This document shows, in pieces, positions 7,745 through 15,692 of a stretch of DNA of 17,735 bases. The notes beneath the pieces are model-generated. The model was not told the origin of the DNA and did no database searches. It saw nothing but the letters and a program-made list of their open reading frames with translations. Positions within the stretch are counted from its first letter, which is position 1, and every line of letters begins with the position of its first letter. The DNA is from Rickettsia endosymbiont of Ixodes persulcatus. Its GTDB lineage: Bacteria; Pseudomonadota; Alphaproteobacteria; Rickettsiales; Rickettsiaceae. Made by a program: the position numbers and the translations under genes. The stretch covers positions 1 through 17,735 of the forward strand of contig JAPYLE010000074.1 of assembly GCA_027293795.1 (NCBI GenBank). The letters run 5' to 3'.

Positions 7745-7869
7745 TGCGAGGAGGCTTTGCTGCGTGGGTCGATTCCACCCCTGGCCTCATCCTGCGATCA
7801 AGTCGCTGGATGACACACAGTGGGTTTTACCGATCCACGCAGCAAAGCCTCCAATCACTTAGCTCATGA
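7739..7869. repeat. Large composite palindromic repeat upstream of sucA
   Basis: The outer arms GGAGGCTTTGCTGCGTGG (from 7750) and CCACGCAGCAAAGCCTCC (to 7852) form a long, nearly perfect stem. Between them lies a second palindrome of the GTCAT class (CATCCTGCGATCAAGTCG to TGGATGAC, about 7788-7814). One repeat seems to have inserted into another. The TGTCATTGCGAG end overlaps the first possible sucA ATG. Confidence 0.8.
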
Positions 7870-7877
7870 CGTGTTTA

Positions 7878-9365
7878 CTATAAATACTTCTCCTCTAAAT
7901 ACTTAATATACACTTCAGGATTTATCTTGTCCTCACCGCTAGCACTTTTTAATAAATCGGCTGAATTTTTTAATGAACCGAGATTTCTAAAATTCTTATT
8001 TAGATAATTATTTAGATTACTAAAATCACCCTTTAATATATCATCTTTTATATTTGGGTGCATCTCTTTTACTTTTTTCATAACCATCGAAGCAATAATT
8101 GCACCGTTTGTATAGGCGGGAAAGTAACCGAAACTTCCGTGTGACCAGTGAATATCTTGAAGACAGCCGTTACTGAAACTTGCCGGTTTAATACCTAAAT
8201 ATTCCCCCATCTTACTGTCCCAAAAGCTTGGTAACTCATCAAGGTTTAAATCACCGTTGATTAGCAGCTCTTCAATTTCAAAACGTAATATTACGTGCAT
8301 TGGATAAGTTACTTCATCTGCATCCACTCTTATAAAATCAGGCATAACCCTTGTAATTTTTCTATATAAATTTTCCGCTGAATATTCTTCGCCTTTTATA
8401 TTAAATTCATCGTGAAGTAATTTGGCTAAAAATTCTGTAAATTCTCTTGATCTACCTACTTGCATCTCCATAAATAAAGACTGACTTTCATGAAAAGCCA
8501 TACCTTTAGCAAGCCCTACCGGTTGTCCTTTATACATTCCCGGCAAATTCTGCTCATATAAAGCATGACCTGTTTCGTGAATAATTCCCATTAAACCGCG
8601 TATGAAATTGTCTTTATCATACCTAGTAGTTAAACGTATATCGTTTGGCGTGCCACCGCAAAAAGGATGAGTCGATTCGTCAAGTCGTCCTTTTGTTAGA
8701 TCAAACTGCATCATTTCCATAATGCGTTTTCCGATATGCTTTTGCATCTCAGGATCTAGTCTACTATTCTTTACTAATTCTTTTTCGTGTTTTTGCTTTT
8801 CTAAAACTTTATTTATAAGCGCCCGAAGTTCTTTTTTAAGTACTGAAAAAACTTGCTTGATCTCGTTACTTTTTCTGCTTGGATCATACATATCTATTAA
8901 TGAGTTGTATAATCCGCAATTAAAAACATCTGCTCGTGCTTTTGCTACTTCTTTCGTATAATCTAAAACTTTTTGTAAGTGCAGTTTGAATAAGTTATAG
9001 TCATTATTTTTTCTTGCTTCTCGCCAAACAAGTTCTGCTTTAGTAGTAGCAGCTACTAACTTCTTTTGTAGTTGCTCATCGATACAATTTGCATCTGTTA
9101 CCTTTCTCTCAATCTCTCTAATATTAGCATTTTGCCAATCGTTAAGGTGTTTTGATTCTTCTTTTGCCTTGCTAAGTAGCTCTTTTAGGATAGGAGATTT
9201 GAGCATAAAATGAACAAGCGACGTTAAAGTTACTATTTCGTTGCTGCGACCCTCACCTGAACCTATAGGCATATTTACGGCAGCATCCCAGTATAATATA
9301 CCTAGAATATTATTAAAATGAGAGATGGCTGAAAATTCATTTTCTAATTTTGTGTAGTTGTTCAT
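7878..9365 (-). CDS. M32-family metallocarboxypeptidase (Taq type)
   Basis: A 495-residue zinc carboxypeptidase of family M32, probably cytoplasmic because it lacks a signal peptide. It removes C-terminal residues from peptides. The zinc motif HETGH lies at 263-267 (GIIHETGHALYEQ), and the third ligand is the Glu of FHESQSLFME (about 293). Other family motifs are NMPIGSGEGR near 31-40, the substrate-site region IRVDADEVTYPMH, and HWSHGSFGYFPAYTNGA near the C-terminus. Length is normal for M32 (about 500). A short AGAG sequence precedes the ATG. Palindromic repeats flank it on both sides, so it is probably transcribed separately from sucA or through hairpin-containing spacers. A role in amino-acid recycling is inference. 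Confidence 0.93.
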   Translation of the reverse strand: MNNYTKLENEFSAISHFNNILGILYWDAAVNMPIGSGEGRSNEIVTLTSLVHFMLKSPILKELLSKAKEESKHLNDWQNANIREIERKVTDANCIDEQLQKKLVAATTKAELVWREARKNNDYNLFKLHLQKVLDYTKEVAKARADVFNCGLYNSLIDMYDPSRKSNEIKQVFSVLKKELRALINKVLEKQKHEKELVKNSRLDPEMQKHIGKRIMEMMQFDLTKGRLDESTHPFCGGTPNDIRLTTRYDKDNFIRGLMGIIHETGHALYEQNLPGMYKGQPVGLAKGMAFHESQSLFMEMQVGRSREFTEFLAKLLHDEFNIKGEEYSAENLYRKITRVMPDFIRVDADEVTYPMHVILRFEIEELLINGDLNLDELPSFWDSKMGEYLGIKPASFSNGCLQDIHWSHGSFGYFPAYTNGAIIASMVMKKVKEMHPNIKDDILKGDFSNLNNYLNKNFRNLGSLKNSADLLKSASGEDKINPEVYIKYLEEKYL

Positions 9366-9403
9366 ATTTTTCTCTATTGTAGGTTTTGTTGTACGACTCT
9401 GAC

Positions 9404-9427
9404 GTCATTCCCGCGAAAGCGGGAATC
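9404..9427. repeat. Short GTCATTCCCGCG palindrome
   Basis: GATTCCCGCTTTCGCGGGAATG-type hairpin: ATTCCCGC and GCGGGAAT pair around GAAA. It sits directly before a second palindromic repeat at 9441-9534 in the recN to carboxypeptidase gap. This stable hairpin follows recN on the minus strand but has no clear U-tract, so I do not call it a terminator. Confidence 0.65.
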
Positions 9428-9440
9428 TACAAACATTTAA

Positions 9441-9534
9441 TGTCATCCTGCGAGCTTGTAGCGGGATCCAGTAATAAAGTTACTAGTATCGTAGATTGCT
9501 TCTCTAGATCCCGCGATCAAGTCGCGGGGTGACA
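9441..9534. repeat. GTCAT-type palindromic repeat after recN
   Basis: The ends are TGTCATCCTGCGAGCTTGTA and CGATCAAGTCGCGGGGTGACA. The inner GATCC/GGATC-like segments are inverted, with an AT-rich middle. It belongs to the same family as 4790-4890 and 13628-13712. It ends ten bases before the recN stop codon. Confidence 0.75.
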
Positions 9535-9544
9535 ATGAGTGCTA

Positions 9545-11185
9545 CTACAAATGCAACAATTCTGTTGCTGCCTTTAAACTTGCCTCGGTGATTGTTTTAC
9601 CTGAAATCATGCGGGCGAGTTCCTCTTGTCTTTCAGATAAATTCAAAGCTTTTGCCGTTACCTTTGTTTCTTTCTCTAGCTGCGTTTTCTCAATTTTTAT
9701 ATGTAAGTCGGCTTTGCCTACTACTTGCGGCTGGTGTGTAATAACTATTACTTGAGTAACAGTACTAAGCTTTTTTAATCTCTCACCTACTTTATCTGCA
9801 ACTTCACCGCCGATTCCAACATCTATTTCATCAAATATAATAGACGGTTTTACCATTTTATCAAATAAAGAAGTTTTTAAAGCAAGCCTGAACCTTGATA
9901 ACTCACCGCCGGAAGCGATTTTATTAATTGCTTCCGCTGCTGTTCCAGGGTTAGTAGAAGCCTTAAACACAATATCGTCATTACCGCACGCTGTCGGTTC
10001 TTTTCTAGCAGTTATCTCAATCTCAAAGATTGCTTTTGCCATTTTAAGCTGTCTTAGCTCTTGATGCAACGATTCTTCTAGATGTTTTGCAGCAATAAGA
10101 CGCTTTGTAGATAAACCGCTTGCTAGTTCATAATATTTTCTCTGCAATAGCACTTCTTGAGCTTTTAACTCATTGCTATTTGCTATTTTGTTTTTTAATA
10201 TACTGAGCTGCTCTAAAGATTTATCTAAAAATACACCTAACTCATCAGCAGGAACATTATATTTACGACTAATAGCTTTTATTAAAAATAATCTTTCTTC
10301 TGTTTCTTCAAGATTATATTCCTCATAATTAAAACTATCTAACAGATTTGATAATTCTTGGCGTGCTTCTTCTAAATTATTACAGGCTTCTTCTAAACTT
10401 GTAGCGATAGTTTCAAAATGTTCGTTTTGACCTTGTCTTGCTAATAATTTTTCTGCTCTATTAATTGAAATATTTATTTCGGGATTGTTAATCTGTTCTA
10501 GAATATCTTTTATTAGCTGTAAATCTTTATATTTATTTTGCAAATCTTTTCGTATATTTGCTAATTTTTCTTCTTCACCTATTTGAATGTTCAACTTAGT
10601 TAATTCTTCCGTTGCAAAGCTTAAATAATCAATTTCTTGTTCTATAGAATTTTGTTTAAGTGTTATTTCGGCAATTTCTTTCCGAGTATCTTGCCAAATC
10701 TGATAACATTTGGAAAGCTCAGCTCGGAAGTCCAAAAGATTTCCGTAACTGTCTAAAATATCACGCTGCGTATTTGCTTCTAGAAGAGAAATATTATTAT
10801 TTTGTCCATGAAGCTCAAATAAGTAAGTAGCTAGTTGCTGCATAAGAGTCTTATTAACTACTTGATTATTAATGAAGAAATTTTTCCGTCCTTCGGCTTT
10901 TTGCAAACACTTTACAAGTAACAACTCTTCAGGTTCAATAAAATTTTGGAGTAGAAAATTTTTTATTTCTTCATTTAAAGAGAATATTATATTAACAACA
11001 GCATAATCTTTTCCACGCTTTATTACATTGTTTGAAGTTTTGTAACCTAGGCAAAATAAAATAGCATCGAGCAAAATAGATTTACCAGCTCCTGTCTCAC
11101 TGGTAATAACACATAAACCTTTATTAAACTCAATTTCCAGCTCGTCTATCAGAATGAAATTCTTAACTAAAAGACTCTGGAGCAT
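9545..11185 (-). CDS. recN: DNA repair protein RecN (SMC-like ATPase)
   Basis: An SMC-like ATPase used in double-strand break repair. I chose the ATG at 11185 (MLQSLLVKNF, 546 residues, against about 553 in E. coli). A TTG eight codons upstream (11209) would lie in an RPE. The N-terminal head carries the P-loop ITSETGAGKS, followed by long Glu/Lys/Leu-rich coiled-coil regions (about 140-380). The C-terminal head has the ABC signature ASGGELSR, Walker B SIIFDEIDVGIGG and H-loop VIVITHQPQV. Odd point: the first Gly of the Walker A pattern GxxxxGKS is Ser (AGT codon; RecN normally reads TGETGAGKS). The rest of the loop is intact. The gene is full length with no frame damage, so activity may be reduced but is not clearly lost. 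It follows bamD. Confidence 0.93.
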   Translation of the reverse strand: MLQSLLVKNFILIDELEIEFNKGLCVITSETGAGKSILLDAILFCLGYKTSNNVIKRGKDYAVVNIIFSLNEEIKNFLLQNFIEPEELLLVKCLQKAEGRKNFFINNQVVNKTLMQQLATYLFELHGQNNNISLLEANTQRDILDSYGNLLDFRAELSKCYQIWQDTRKEIAEITLKQNSIEQEIDYLSFATEELTKLNIQIGEEEKLANIRKDLQNKYKDLQLIKDILEQINNPEINISINRAEKLLARQGQNEHFETIATSLEEACNNLEEARQELSNLLDSFNYEEYNLEETEERLFLIKAISRKYNVPADELGVFLDKSLEQLSILKNKIANSNELKAQEVLLQRKYYELASGLSTKRLIAAKHLEESLHQELRQLKMAKAIFEIEITARKEPTACGNDDIVFKASTNPGTAAEAINKIASGGELSRFRLALKTSLFDKMVKPSIIFDEIDVGIGGEVADKVGERLKKLSTVTQVIVITHQPQVVGKADLHIKIEKTQLEKETKVTAKALNLSERQEELARMISGKTITEASLKAATELLHL

Positions 11186-11200
11186 AATTATACTAAGATA

Positions 11201-11306
11201 GAACTTCAAAAATTGGCATCGTCATTCTACAAGAGCGCAGGTAGCCACGTATTAATATACGCTCTGCTCCTTGCCTTGTGAATTCCTTGCTCTTTTCAAA
11301 GTTGAT
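11201..11306 (-). repeat. Rickettsia palindromic element, cutA-type copy 4
   Basis: GAACTTCAAAAATTGGC at one end, and CTTGCTCTTTTCAAAGTTGATC plus GAAGATCAAC on the minus strand at the other, match the ends of the cutA element. The flank GTATAACTCTTCTTCAT (to about 11324) also matches. The interior has diverged. The element fills the bamD-recN gap and touches the possible TTG start of recN. Confidence 0.75.
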
Positions 11307-11343
11307 CTTCGTATAACTCTTCTTCATGTTTACCGGTATCATA

Positions 11344-12087
11344 CTACTTGACCAACTTATATACATAACTATACCACTGACTGTCGGGGTAGTTATAACC
11401 TAGCACTGAGGCATATTTTTTTGCTTCATCCGGCATCCCGAGCATCATGTAGCTTTCAGCTAGACGGTAAAGAGCTTCTACCGAATGAGAAGTAGTTTGA
11501 TAATTATCAATTACCTCTTCAAATCTGTTAATTGCTGCCATAGGATTCTTTTTCTTTAAGTAGAACCGACCTACCATCATCTCTTTACCTGCTAGATGAT
11601 CGTTTACTAGGTCAATTTTTAAAGATGAATCAATAGCATATTTGGTATTCGGGAATTTTTCTATTATGTCTTCAAAACTGTCTTTAGCAAGGAAAGTTCT
11701 AGATTGATCATAGTTTACGTCAGAAATCAACATATAATATGATAGAGCTTTAAGGTAATATGCATAAGCAATATTAACATTTGCAGGATGCAAATTAATG
11801 AACGTATCAAGCACGTCAACCGCTTCTTCATATTGAGCGGCAAGGAATAAAGAATAGGCCTGCATTAATTCAGCTTGCGGCGTCATTTCATTACCTGGAT
11901 GTTGGTAAAATACTCTTCCGAATTCTTCCGCAGCTTTCTTATATTTTTTCTTTTCTAACAAAGCAATACCTTCGTTATAAAGAGTAGGAATAGGAACTAC
12001 CATATCATCACTGTTTTTTTTGCTTTTACAGCCACTTAAAGATAGTCCTATAATGAAAAGGACACTTAATAATTTTGCTAATTTCAT
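11344..12087 (-). CDS. bamD: Outer-membrane assembly lipoprotein BamD (ComL)
   Basis: A 247-residue lipoprotein of the BAM complex, which folds beta-barrel proteins into the outer membrane. The start MKLAKLLSVLF leads into a hydrophobic stretch and the lipobox LSGC, giving lipidated Cys20. A charged linker (KSKKNSDD) follows, and then TPR-like helical repeats: YNEGIALLEKKKYKKAAEEF (about 37-56), PQAELMQAYSLFLAAQYEEA, IAYAYYLKALSYY, and late repeats with EALYRLAESYMMLGMPDEA. The LEKFP-type motif appears as IIEKFPNTKYA. Length matches the family (about 240-260). Intact. It lies on the same strand as dnaJ and recN, with a broken chaB upstream. Confidence 0.92.
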   Translation of the reverse strand: MKLAKLLSVLFIIGLSLSGCKSKKNSDDMVVPIPTLYNEGIALLEKKKYKKAAEEFGRVFYQHPGNEMTPQAELMQAYSLFLAAQYEEAVDVLDTFINLHPANVNIAYAYYLKALSYYMLISDVNYDQSRTFLAKDSFEDIIEKFPNTKYAIDSSLKIDLVNDHLAGKEMMVGRFYLKKKNPMAAINRFEEVIDNYQTTSHSVEALYRLAESYMMLGMPDEAKKYASVLGYNYPDSQWYSYVYKLVK

Positions 12088-12184
12088 AAGAACTTAAATT
12101 CAGTTAATACCTAAATATACATATAGGCTTATCGAATTTCAAGGATTCAATTTCAAATCTCATAAACTTATAAATTTCTTGGAC

Positions 12185-12400
12185 TTATTTCTCTACCCAG
12201 AGTCCTTTATCATTTTTATGGTATTTTTTTCAACAGCTGACCATGCTACTTTGTGTGTAACTGCTTCTCTTGAATCATCCTTACGTCTTTTATCGGCATC
12301 CTTATATTGCTCAAGTGCATGATTAAAAGCTTCGCGATAAATATCCTTAGCATGGCTCGGAAGATGATTTTTAACTGAATCAGGTAAATTTATAAGGCAT
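12185..12400 (-). pseudogene. chaB: Frameshifted ChaB-family pseudogene
   Basis: Three minus-strand frames join into a small ChaB-domain protein. The ATG at 12400 gives MPYK, the normal ChaB start. The frame then slips and continues as NLPDSVKNHLPSHAKDIYR, EAFNHALEQYKDADKRR and HKVAWSAVEK. A second slip at a run of seven A (sense strand) restores KKYHKNDKGLWVEK and a stop at 12185-12187. The one-frame reading instead ends early at MIKDSG. The restored product of about 70 residues has full ChaB length. ChaB is a small protein associated with the ChaA cation antiporter in E. coli; its function is poorly known. Both breaks argue for loss of function, though each could be a sequencing error. It sits between dnaJ and bamD in the same orientation. 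Confidence 0.78.
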
Positions 12401-12478
12401 AGAAACCCCTGGTAATATTATGCAAATAATATTTTATAACATCAAAGGTTTCATTTCCATAGGAAAGTTAAACAAAAT

Positions 12479-13606
12479 TTACGACCATAAGCTTTTCATT
12501 TTGTTAAAAAAGCTGCCGTCGTTTTCTTTTTCACTTATCGATTCTTTTTTGAATTCTTCTAGTAACTCACGCTGTCTTTTAGATAAATTTTTAGGTACTT
12601 CAACATGAATATGTGTAAGCATATCACCCCTAATAGTTGATCTCATTTTAGACATACCTTTGCTGTGTAGTCTTAATTGATCACCATTTTGTGTACCTGC
12701 AGGAATTATTAAATTTACTTTTCCACCTTCAATTACCGGTACTTCTACCTCCCCTCCAAGGGCGGCATTTACAAAACTAATAGGTAGTTTACAATGTAAA
12801 TTTGCTCCGTCTACTTTATAAATATCATGAGGTTTTATTGATATATCAACATATAAATCACCGCTATTACCGCCTCTAATACCTGCTTCTCCTTCGCCTG
12901 TGTGTCTTATTCTAGTACCGTTTTCAACGCCGGCAGGAATATTTACCGATAAATTTCGTTGCTTATGGTAACGTCCCATGCCATGACATTTTTTGCATGG
13001 ATTTTTTATAATTTGTCCGTTACCTTGGCATTTATGGCAAGTTTGCTCGATCGTAAAGAATCCTTGCTGAATTCTAGTCGCTCCAACACCGCCGCAAGCA
13101 TCGCAAGTTGTTACGGTTTCACCTTTTTCAGAACCGCTACCGTGACAAGCATCGCATTTTACTTTGCTAGAAAAGCTAATATTTTTTTCTATACCGTGAA
13201 ATGCTGCTTCTAGATTAATTGTCAGATCATATTTTAAATCCGAGCCTCTAACTTTGCTTGAAATTGGGCGTGACCTTCTACCACCTCCCATAAAGTCGCC
13301 AAAGAAGTCACCGAAAATATCATTAATATCGGGATGAAAACTGCTAGTCCCTCCTGCTGCTGCTCTTCGTGATTGTTGATTTTGAAAAGCATCATGCCCA
13401 AAACGGTCATAAGCTGCTCTTTTTTGTTCATCTTTTAAAACGTCATAAGCAGCATTGATTTCTTTAAATTTCTTCTCGGCATTCGTATCTTCGGCTGCTG
13501 CATTATCGGGATGATACTGTTTAGCTAGCTTGTGGTAAGCTTTTTTAAGGTCAGCTGCACTAGCTGTTTTACTAACACCTAGAATTTGGTAATAATCTTG
13601 TGACAT
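12479..13606 (-). CDS. dnaJ: Hsp40 co-chaperone DnaJ
   Basis: A 375-residue type I DnaJ. It delivers unfolded substrates to DnaK and stimulates its ATPase. J domain (1-70) with HPD at 32-34; Gly/Phe region about 70-110 (DIFGDFFGDFMGGG); zinc-finger domain with four CxxCxGxG repeats starting at C151, C168, C190 and C204; C-terminal beta domains with NIPAGVENGTRIRHTGEGEAG, then LPISFVNAALGGEVEVP and IPAGTQNGDQLRL. Length is normal. It follows dnaK by 114 bases, with a palindromic repeat in the gap, in the usual dnaK-dnaJ order. It is probably on the heat-shock transcript of dnaK. Intact. Confidence 0.97.
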   Translation of the reverse strand: MSQDYYQILGVSKTASAADLKKAYHKLAKQYHPDNAAAEDTNAEKKFKEINAAYDVLKDEQKRAAYDRFGHDAFQNQQSRRAAAGGTSSFHPDINDIFGDFFGDFMGGGRRSRPISSKVRGSDLKYDLTINLEAAFHGIEKNISFSSKVKCDACHGSGSEKGETVTTCDACGGVGATRIQQGFFTIEQTCHKCQGNGQIIKNPCKKCHGMGRYHKQRNLSVNIPAGVENGTRIRHTGEGEAGIRGGNSGDLYVDISIKPHDIYKVDGANLHCKLPISFVNAALGGEVEVPVIEGGKVNLIIPAGTQNGDQLRLHSKGMSKMRSTIRGDMLTHIHVEVPKNLSKRQRELLEEFKKESISEKENDGSFFNKMKSLWS

Positions 13607-13627
13607 AATTTAATTTATAAACATGGT

Positions 13628-13712
13628 TGTCATCCCGCGGCTCTTGACCGCGGGATCTTAGGAATCCATTTATATATTTTACTGGATACCATGGTCAAGC
13701 CACGGTATGACA
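13628..13712. repeat. GTCAT-type palindromic repeat between dnaK and dnaJ
   Basis: It runs from TGTCATCCCGCGG to CCACGGTATGACA. Each end has its own stem (CCGCGG..CCGCGG; CCATGG..CCACGG), and the two ends pair with each other. It occupies most of the dnaK-dnaJ spacer. In mRNA it would fold strongly and could lower dnaJ expression relative to dnaK; that effect is inference. Confidence 0.78.
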
Positions 13713-13720
13713 TACTGGCT

Positions 13721-15604
13721 TTACTTCTTCTCTACATCCTTAAAATCGGCGTCTACTACTTTTTCATCGTTAGCAGTATTTTCTTCAGAAGGCTGACTTT
13801 CACTTTGTGCTTTATACATTGCTTCACCGATTTTCATGCTAGCTGCAGTTAAGCTTTCGGTCTTTTCTTTAATTAAAGCTGTATCTTTCGAATCAAGAAT
13901 GGCTTTTAAAGCAGCTAGTGCTTCTTCGACTAGTCCTTTATCTTCTGATGATAATTTATCGCTGTAATCTTTTAAAGTTTTTTCAGTAGAATAAACTAAA
14001 CTGTCGGCAGCATTTTTCGCCTCAATAAGTTCTTTACGCTTTTTGTCTTCATCAGCATTCTGCTCAGCATCTTTAACCATTTGTTCAATTTCAGCATCAC
14101 TGAGTCCTCCTGAGGCTTGAATAGTTACTTTTTGCTCCTTACCGCTTGCTTTATCTTTAGCCGAAACATGTACTATTCCATTAACGTCAATATCAAATGT
14201 TACTTCTATTTGCGGAACACCTCTAGGTGCGGGAGGTATACCCTCAAGATTAAACTGACCAAGTAACTTATTATCTTTTGCCATTTCACGTTCACCTTGG
14301 AACACTCTAATAGTTACGGCATGTTGATTATCATCGGCAGTGGAGAATACCTGGCTTTTTTTGGTCGGGATAGTAGTATTGCGATCTATTAATCTAGTAA
14401 AGACGCCGCCAAGAGTTTCAATACCAAGGGATAGAGGCGTAACGTCTAATAATAATATATCCGTTACTTCTTTATTAAGCACTCCGCCTTGGATAGCAGC
14501 ACCAAGGGCTACAATCTCATCAGGATTTACGCCTTTATGCGGTTCACGTCCAAAGATTTTTTTTACGGCTTCTTGTACTTTCGGCATTCTAGTCATACCG
14601 CCGACTAACACTACTTCCTGAATCTCGGAAGGCTTTAAACCTGCATCCTTTAACGCTTTATGACAAGGTTCGATGGTTTTCTCAATTAAATCGTCTACTA
14701 ATTTTTCAAGTTCTGCTCTAGTAAATTTGATATTTAAATGTTTTGGACCGCTACTATCGGCCGTAATATAAGGCAAATTAATATCGGTAGTTATTGCGGA
14801 AGATAGCTCTTTCTTAGCTTTTTCCGCTGCTTCTTTCAAACGCTGAAGTGCTAAAGGATCACTATGTAAATCTATACCGCTCTCTTTTTTAAATACATCT
14901 ATTAAATGGTTTAATATTCTTGTATCAAAATCCTCACCGCCAAGGAATGTATCACCATTCGTTGATTTTACTTCAAAAACACCGTCGCCGATTTCAAGGA
15001 TTGAAATATCAAATGTTCCGCCGCCTAAATCATAAACCGCAATAATCTTACTCGCAGATTTATCAAAACCGTAAGCAAGAGCTGCGGCGGTTGGTTCGTT
15101 AATTATTCTAAGCACTTCAAGACCTGCTATTTTACCTGCATCTTTCGTTGCTTGACGTTGTGCATCATTAAAATAAGCAGGTACAGTTATTACTGCTTGT
15201 GTTACTTTTTCCCCTAAATAATTCTCGGCAGTTTCTTTCATTTTTTGTAAAATAAAAGCACTGATTTGGCTTGGTGAATATTTGTTATTATCTGCTTCGA
15301 CCCATGCATCACTGTTATCGGCTTTAACTATATTATACGGTACAATATCTTGGTCTTTCTTAACCATAGGATCGGTAAAATTTCTACCGATTAATCGCTT
15401 TACCGCATATATAGTATTGCGAGGGTTAGTTACTGCTTGCCTCTTAGCTGATTGCCCTACTAATTTTTCGCCATTTGCAAAAGCTATTATTGACGGTGTA
15501 GTTCTCTCACCTTCTGAATTTTCTATTACTTTTGGCTCTTTCCCTTCCATTACCGCAACGCAAGAGTTAGTAGTCCCAAGGTCAATACCTATTACTTTTC
15601 CCAT
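13721..15604 (-). CDS. dnaK: Hsp70 chaperone DnaK
   Basis: A 627-residue Hsp70, the ATP-driven folding chaperone that works with DnaJ and GrpE. The N-terminal ATPase domain has IGIDLGTTNSCVAVMEG (phosphate 1), VPAYFNDAQRQATKDAG, INEPTAAALAYG, YDLGGGTFDISILE (phosphate 2) and EVVLVGGMTRMPKVQ. The linker DILLLDVTPLSLGIETLGG leads to the substrate-binding beta domain and the helical lid (about 500-600). The tail ends VVDADFKDVEKK, a bacterial DnaK-like acidic end. I place the start at 15604: MGKVIGIDLG is the normal DnaK start and has a GAGG site 8 bases upstream. The frame stays open 50 codons further, but that part has no DnaK similarity. Intact. Divergent from the protease pseudogene. Confidence 0.98.
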   Translation of the reverse strand: MGKVIGIDLGTTNSCVAVMEGKEPKVIENSEGERTTPSIIAFANGEKLVGQSAKRQAVTNPRNTIYAVKRLIGRNFTDPMVKKDQDIVPYNIVKADNSDAWVEADNNKYSPSQISAFILQKMKETAENYLGEKVTQAVITVPAYFNDAQRQATKDAGKIAGLEVLRIINEPTAAALAYGFDKSASKIIAVYDLGGGTFDISILEIGDGVFEVKSTNGDTFLGGEDFDTRILNHLIDVFKKESGIDLHSDPLALQRLKEAAEKAKKELSSAITTDINLPYITADSSGPKHLNIKFTRAELEKLVDDLIEKTIEPCHKALKDAGLKPSEIQEVVLVGGMTRMPKVQEAVKKIFGREPHKGVNPDEIVALGAAIQGGVLNKEVTDILLLDVTPLSLGIETLGGVFTRLIDRNTTIPTKKSQVFSTADDNQHAVTIRVFQGEREMAKDNKLLGQFNLEGIPPAPRGVPQIEVTFDIDVNGIVHVSAKDKASGKEQKVTIQASGGLSDAEIEQMVKDAEQNADEDKKRKELIEAKNAADSLVYSTEKTLKDYSDKLSSEDKGLVEEALAALKAILDSKDTALIKEKTESLTAASMKIGEAMYKAQSESQPSEENTANDEKVVDADFKDVEKK

Positions 15605-15692
15605 AATAATCCTCGTTTTCTTAAAATTTTCTATTTTGTTATGACTTTTTATTTGATATAGTGCGACTTTAATGATTTTACAAGAGGTGAAA
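15605..15692. promoter_or_regulatory. Divergent intergenic region dnaK / protease
   Basis: These 88 bases must hold the dnaK ribosome site (GAGG near 15612-15617) and the start signals for both directions, unless longer leaders exist. The region is very AT-rich. On the plus strand TATAGT at 15657-15662 resembles a -10 box, but its best upstream TTGTTA has only a 14-base spacer. I found no convincing sigma-32 promoter in front of dnaK. AGAGGTGA at about 15683-15690 is a clear ribosome site for the protease ATG at 15693. Confidence 0.4.

Noticed and set aside
12400..12478. Imperfect inverted AT repeat AATATTATGCAAATAATATT as a dnaJ terminator
   Set aside because: The stem is short and made only of A-T pairs. 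It is not convincing as a terminator in DNA this AT-rich.
13234..13431. Minus-strand open frame of 65 codons inside dnaJ
   Set aside because: It is a shadow frame of the J/zinc-finger region of dnaJ, which is clearly the coding frame.
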